A stretch of DNA of 64,000 bases, from the NCBI RefSeq assembly GCF_009746715.1, contig NZ_VRKW01000010.1, forward strand, positions 1 to 64,000. Reading direction: 5' to 3'. A program made the position numbers and the translations under genes. Source of the DNA: Ketobacter sp. MCCC 1A13808. Lineage in GTDB: Bacteria > Pseudomonadota > Gammaproteobacteria > Pseudomonadales > Ketobacteraceae. Below the pieces are notes generated by a model. It saw only the letters and a list, made by a program, of their open reading frames with translations, ran no database searches and was not told where the DNA came from. Shown here piece after piece: positions 61,639-64,000 of this stretch (positions are counted from its first letter, which is position 1; each line of letters starts with the position of its first letter).

Positions 61639-62607
61639 TTGAAGAAGTACCTGTTCCCGCTGAAAATCCTGGTCGCGCTGGCTATTTTGGCGCTCATCGT
61701 CTGCACGCTTGACTGGCAGCAATCGTTGAATCACCTGAAAAATATTTCATGGTTATGGCTGCTGATCGGGGTGTTACTGCACGTATCCGCAATCATGCTA
61801 TCGGCCTTTCGCTGGCAGCAATTAGTGCAGGTCCTATCCCATCGCCTCAATTATCGGGAGGCCCTGAAATTTTACTGGATCGGCTCACTTTTCAGTACCG
61901 TACTGCCATCCAATATCGGGGGCGATGTGGTGCGTCTGACCATGGCACGCCGAGTGGGGTCGGTCACTGCTATCCTCACCAGTGTTTTAATGGAACGGGT
62001 GACCGGCTTATTACTGTTGCTCGTTATCGGTTTGATCGCCTTGATCCTCTCCCCTCAAATAGAACAAGTATTGCCGATGCGAACCGCGATCATCGGGTCT
62101 CTCGTCATTGGACTCCTATTTATCCCCTATTTCTTGTCGCGATCTTCAGGTTGGCTATCCCGCTTGGCCGCACTGCCCTTCACTCAACAGGGTATTGCCC
62201 GGAAAGTGGCGTCTAAGCTAGAACAAATTGGTGACAGTGTAAGGGTCTATCGTCAACAACCGGCCGCTATCCGGCTTACTTTTGCTTTGTCTCTTATTTT
62301 CTACTGCCTGCTATTCGCCTATCAAGGCGCGATGGTCTATGCGGTGGGGGGTGAACTGACGCTGGGAGGGCTGATGTTCGCAGCGCCGCTTGTCATTCTG
62401 ATCTCGTCACTGCCCATATCCATAAACGGGCTGGGTATCAGTGAAGGCGCATTCGTTGTGTTGTATGCCCTGACCGGCGTCAACCCGGAAATAGCCCTGG
62501 CTGCGGCAGTGCTGCGCCGCTTAACCATCACCTTTGTGGCATTGCTAGGGGTTATACCCTGGCTCCAGGAACGAAAGCAGGGTGCGACCCAGGCCACACA
62601 CAGTTAA
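61639..62607 (+). CDS. UPF0104 family flippase-like membrane protein
   Basis: A 322-residue protein with about eight hydrophobic segments, of the family of the MprF N-terminal membrane domain (PF03706). LFSTVLPSNIGGDVVRLTMARRVG carries the conserved G-G-D-x-V-R segment and SSLPISINGLGISEGAFVVLY the second signature. Family members move or handle lipids, and AglD-type relatives work with glycosyltransferases. The TTG at 61639, six bases after AAGGA, is preferred to the TTG at 61633. It converges with a second family member. Confidence 0.85.
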   Translation: MKKYLFPLKILVALAILALIVCTLDWQQSLNHLKNISWLWLLIGVLLHVSAIMLSAFRWQQLVQVLSHRLNYREALKFYWIGSLFSTVLPSNIGGDVVRLTMARRVGSVTAILTSVLMERVTGLLLLLVIGLIALILSPQIEQVLPMRTAIIGSLVIGLLFIPYFLSRSSGWLSRLAALPFTQQGIARKVASKLEQIGDSVRVYRQQPAAIRLTFALSLIFYCLLFAYQGAMVYAVGGELTLGGLMFAAPLVILISSLPISINGLGISEGAFVVLYALTGVNPEIALAAAVLRRLTITFVALLGVIPWLQERKQGATQATHS

Positions 62608-62646
62608 AGGACTCCCGAAGCCGGAGACTGGAGCAAGCGGGATCGG

Positions 62647-63612
62647 TCAGTGCTTAAGTGAGGCCGCCCGCTTTGACGGCAACGTCATAATGGCTTCCAG
62701 CATGCCGCCGGTCACTGCCGACAACAGCGGACCGGTATACATCACCAGTGACCAGGCCGTTGCCTCGACCGCGCTGACCCCGTATGGCGCCAGCAGAAAG
62801 ATCATGCTGGCCTCGCGAACGCCGATATTAGCAAAGGAGATAGGCAGTAAAGCCAGCAGAAAAATGACACTGAACACCCAGCATAATGTGGCGGGAGGAA
62901 CACTCACATCCACTGCCGCTGCGTAGGCCAGCATCGACGCCACCGCCACGCCGTGCTGAAACAGGGCCAAGGTCAGCAATCCGGTTAGCTTCGCCCAGCT
63001 AAGCTGAGAAAGCGACTCAAATCGCTTTGCCACATGAGTGAGTTTTCTGGCAAAGCGATCCAACCGCCGATTAATCACATTTGCCAACACATGGCCTGAC
63101 CACCCACTCAACGAAACGCCCCAACGTACGATAAAGGGCGCAACCAGGCACAGCAAAACGCCATAAAGAATGACCCAGGCCGCGCCATCAAATAATTCAT
63201 AGGTGCGGGCAATCACCCCCAGGATCAGAATGCTCATCACCGCGATGCCTTTGTTGACCAGAATATTGATCAACGACCGGGCCGAACTGGCGCCGTATTG
63301 CCGGTACTTAACAAACGTGATCGCACCGCCCGCCAACGCACCCGGCAAGAACAGGCTGTAAAACGAGCTGGTAAATACGATGAGTAAAAAATTGGGGAAG
63401 GTCAGTGTTAACTTTTGCAGAATTGCCAACCAGTACATTCTGAGCGCCGTCAGCAAACGCAATAAAATCTGCAGAAAAATCGCAAACGCCAGCCACAGCC
63501 AATCACTATCGCGAACCCGGTCCACCATTTCATTCACTGGTGTGACCAACCACACAACAAATACCGCACAGGCACACACCAGTATTTTAAGAACCAGCCA
63601 ACGTGAAGGCAT
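62647..63612 (-). CDS. UPF0104 family flippase-like membrane protein, second copy
   Basis: A 321-residue relative of the convergent gene at 61639-62607. About eight hydrophobic segments; FYSLFLPGALAGGAITFVKYRQYG is the equivalent of the G-G-D-V-R block but lacks the aspartate; LLPISFANIGVREASMIFLL is the second signature. The two genes face each other with a 39-bp gap. The copies have diverged strongly, so the pair is old or the genes were brought together separately. Confidence 0.85.
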   Translation of the reverse strand: MPSRWLVLKILVCACAVFVVWLVTPVNEMVDRVRDSDWLWLAFAIFLQILLRLLTALRMYWLAILQKLTLTFPNFLLIVFTSSFYSLFLPGALAGGAITFVKYRQYGASSARSLINILVNKGIAVMSILILGVIARTYELFDGAAWVILYGVLLCLVAPFIVRWGVSLSGWSGHVLANVINRRLDRFARKLTHVAKRFESLSQLSWAKLTGLLTLALFQHGVAVASMLAYAAAVDVSVPPATLCWVFSVIFLLALLPISFANIGVREASMIFLLAPYGVSAVEATAWSLVMYTGPLLSAVTGGMLEAIMTLPSKRAASLKH

Positions 63613-63820
63613 TTAATCTACAGCATCCTAATATTTGTTATGCGGGAGTCCCAAACTGAGACTTATATTAGATCAAAAAAAGAACAGAGCGAATACTTTA
63701 TTGTTATTCCTGAAGGAGACGGGCCGGTAGAGATTTTATAATCATGTTGTTCAAATCCGGCCATGAGAGCCTGTGCGCAAATCACCCGCGCCCATCAGAG
63801 CACTCAAGGCCGGCAATTGC

Positions 63821-64000
63821 TTATTTTTTCAGGTCTTCTTCAGTGCAAACGTCCAGTGCCTTAACTGATCCATCGTCCAGCAGGTAGTAAAGCTGGTGCT
63901 CACGATACAGCGCGTTTACCGTATACATTTCCCGTGCTTTGCCCGGAACCGCTCCGGCTTTGAAGTAATAGGAATTGTCACCCTCGACAACTTCAAGGCA
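63821..64000 (-). CDS. C-terminal fragment of an uncharacterised protein, cut by the window edge
   Basis: The frame is open from the right edge down to a TAA at 63821-63823 and gives 59 residues. It includes NSYYFKAGAVPGKAREMYTV and HQLYYLLDDGSVKALDVC and ends TEEDLKK. The start lies outside the window. I do not recognise a family. Confidence 0.6.
   Translation of the reverse strand, partial: CLEVVEGDNSYYFKAGAVPGKAREMYTVNALYREHQLYYLLDDGSVKALDVCTEEDLKK

Noticed and set aside
1-64000. tRNA, rRNA, CRISPR arrays, insertion sequences and phage genes
   Set aside because: I looked for tRNA-like ends, regular repeat-spacer patterns, transposase motifs and integrases and saw none that could be supported.

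Overview
The window is chromosomal DNA from a Gram-negative bacterium, most likely a marine-type gammaproteobacterium. Supporting signs are a Wzm/Wzt-type ABC glycan exporter, a lipobox lipoprotein, a 7TMR-DISM diguanylate cyclase, NnrU, a single CspA-like protein and a TelA/XpaC pair. No rRNA, tRNA, CRISPR array, insertion sequence or phage gene was recognised. About two thirds of the window (positions 1-41,000) is an unusually large surface-glycan locus. The rest (41,000-64,000) is mixed housekeeping and accessory genes. The far-left glycosyltransferase genes look more A+T-rich than the right part, as is common for transferred surface-polysaccharide genes.

Left glycan operon (minus strand, 18,029 down to the left edge): an ABC exporter (permease plus ATPase) is followed by a CapK-like adenylate-forming protein, a NodB-fold deacetylase-like protein, UDP-GlcNAc 2-epimerase (wecB), several GT4 glycosyltransferases (one with three N-terminal repeats, one fused to a GT2 domain), a WbsX/GH99-like protein, a SAM methyltransferase, a polysaccharide pyruvyl transferase and further glycosyltransferases. 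Several joints use 4-base stop/start overlaps.

Central mosaic (18,434-27,630): a 2-oxoglutarate/Fe(II) oxygenase diverges from a plus-strand run of one sulfotransferase and three tandem, mutually paralogous GT2-like proteins. A sulfatase lies on the opposite strand, followed by two tandem FkbM methyltransferases and a fourth GT2-like paralogue. The four GT2-like proteins share altered active-site motifs and a common C-terminal signature. This is the most unusual part of the window.

Right glycan operon (minus strand, 40,888 down to 27,653): twelve tightly packed genes encode a GT4, an O-antigen ligase/polymerase-like protein, a second ABC exporter pair, a rhamnosyltransferase-like GT2, two sulfotransferase-like proteins, two more glycosyltransferases and two large polytopic membrane proteins. 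The window therefore encodes two independent ABC glycan export routes. Both ATPases lack the C-terminal glycan-binding domain of the long Wzt type. Five sulfotransferase-like proteins and one sulfatase suggest a sulfated, methylated and possibly pyruvylated surface glycan or glycolipid. No PAPS-forming genes are present here.

Right part: a decayed LuxR-family regulator, NnrU, a secreted polyester-hydrolase-like esterase, a Bax-inhibitor-1/YccA protein, a lipoprotein, a sulfotransferase, a GT4 with a DUF2334 deacetylase-like protein, a DUF2834 protein, a 7TMR-DISM-GGDEF protein, a cold-shock protein with a long leader, pyruvate kinase, a haem-binding HAMP protein with an unknown partner, a tiny membrane ORF coupled to xpaC-telA, an SDR and an Old Yellow Enzyme diverging from a LysR regulator, another sulfotransferase, and two convergent UPF0104 flippase-like proteins. 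A partial gene runs off the right edge.
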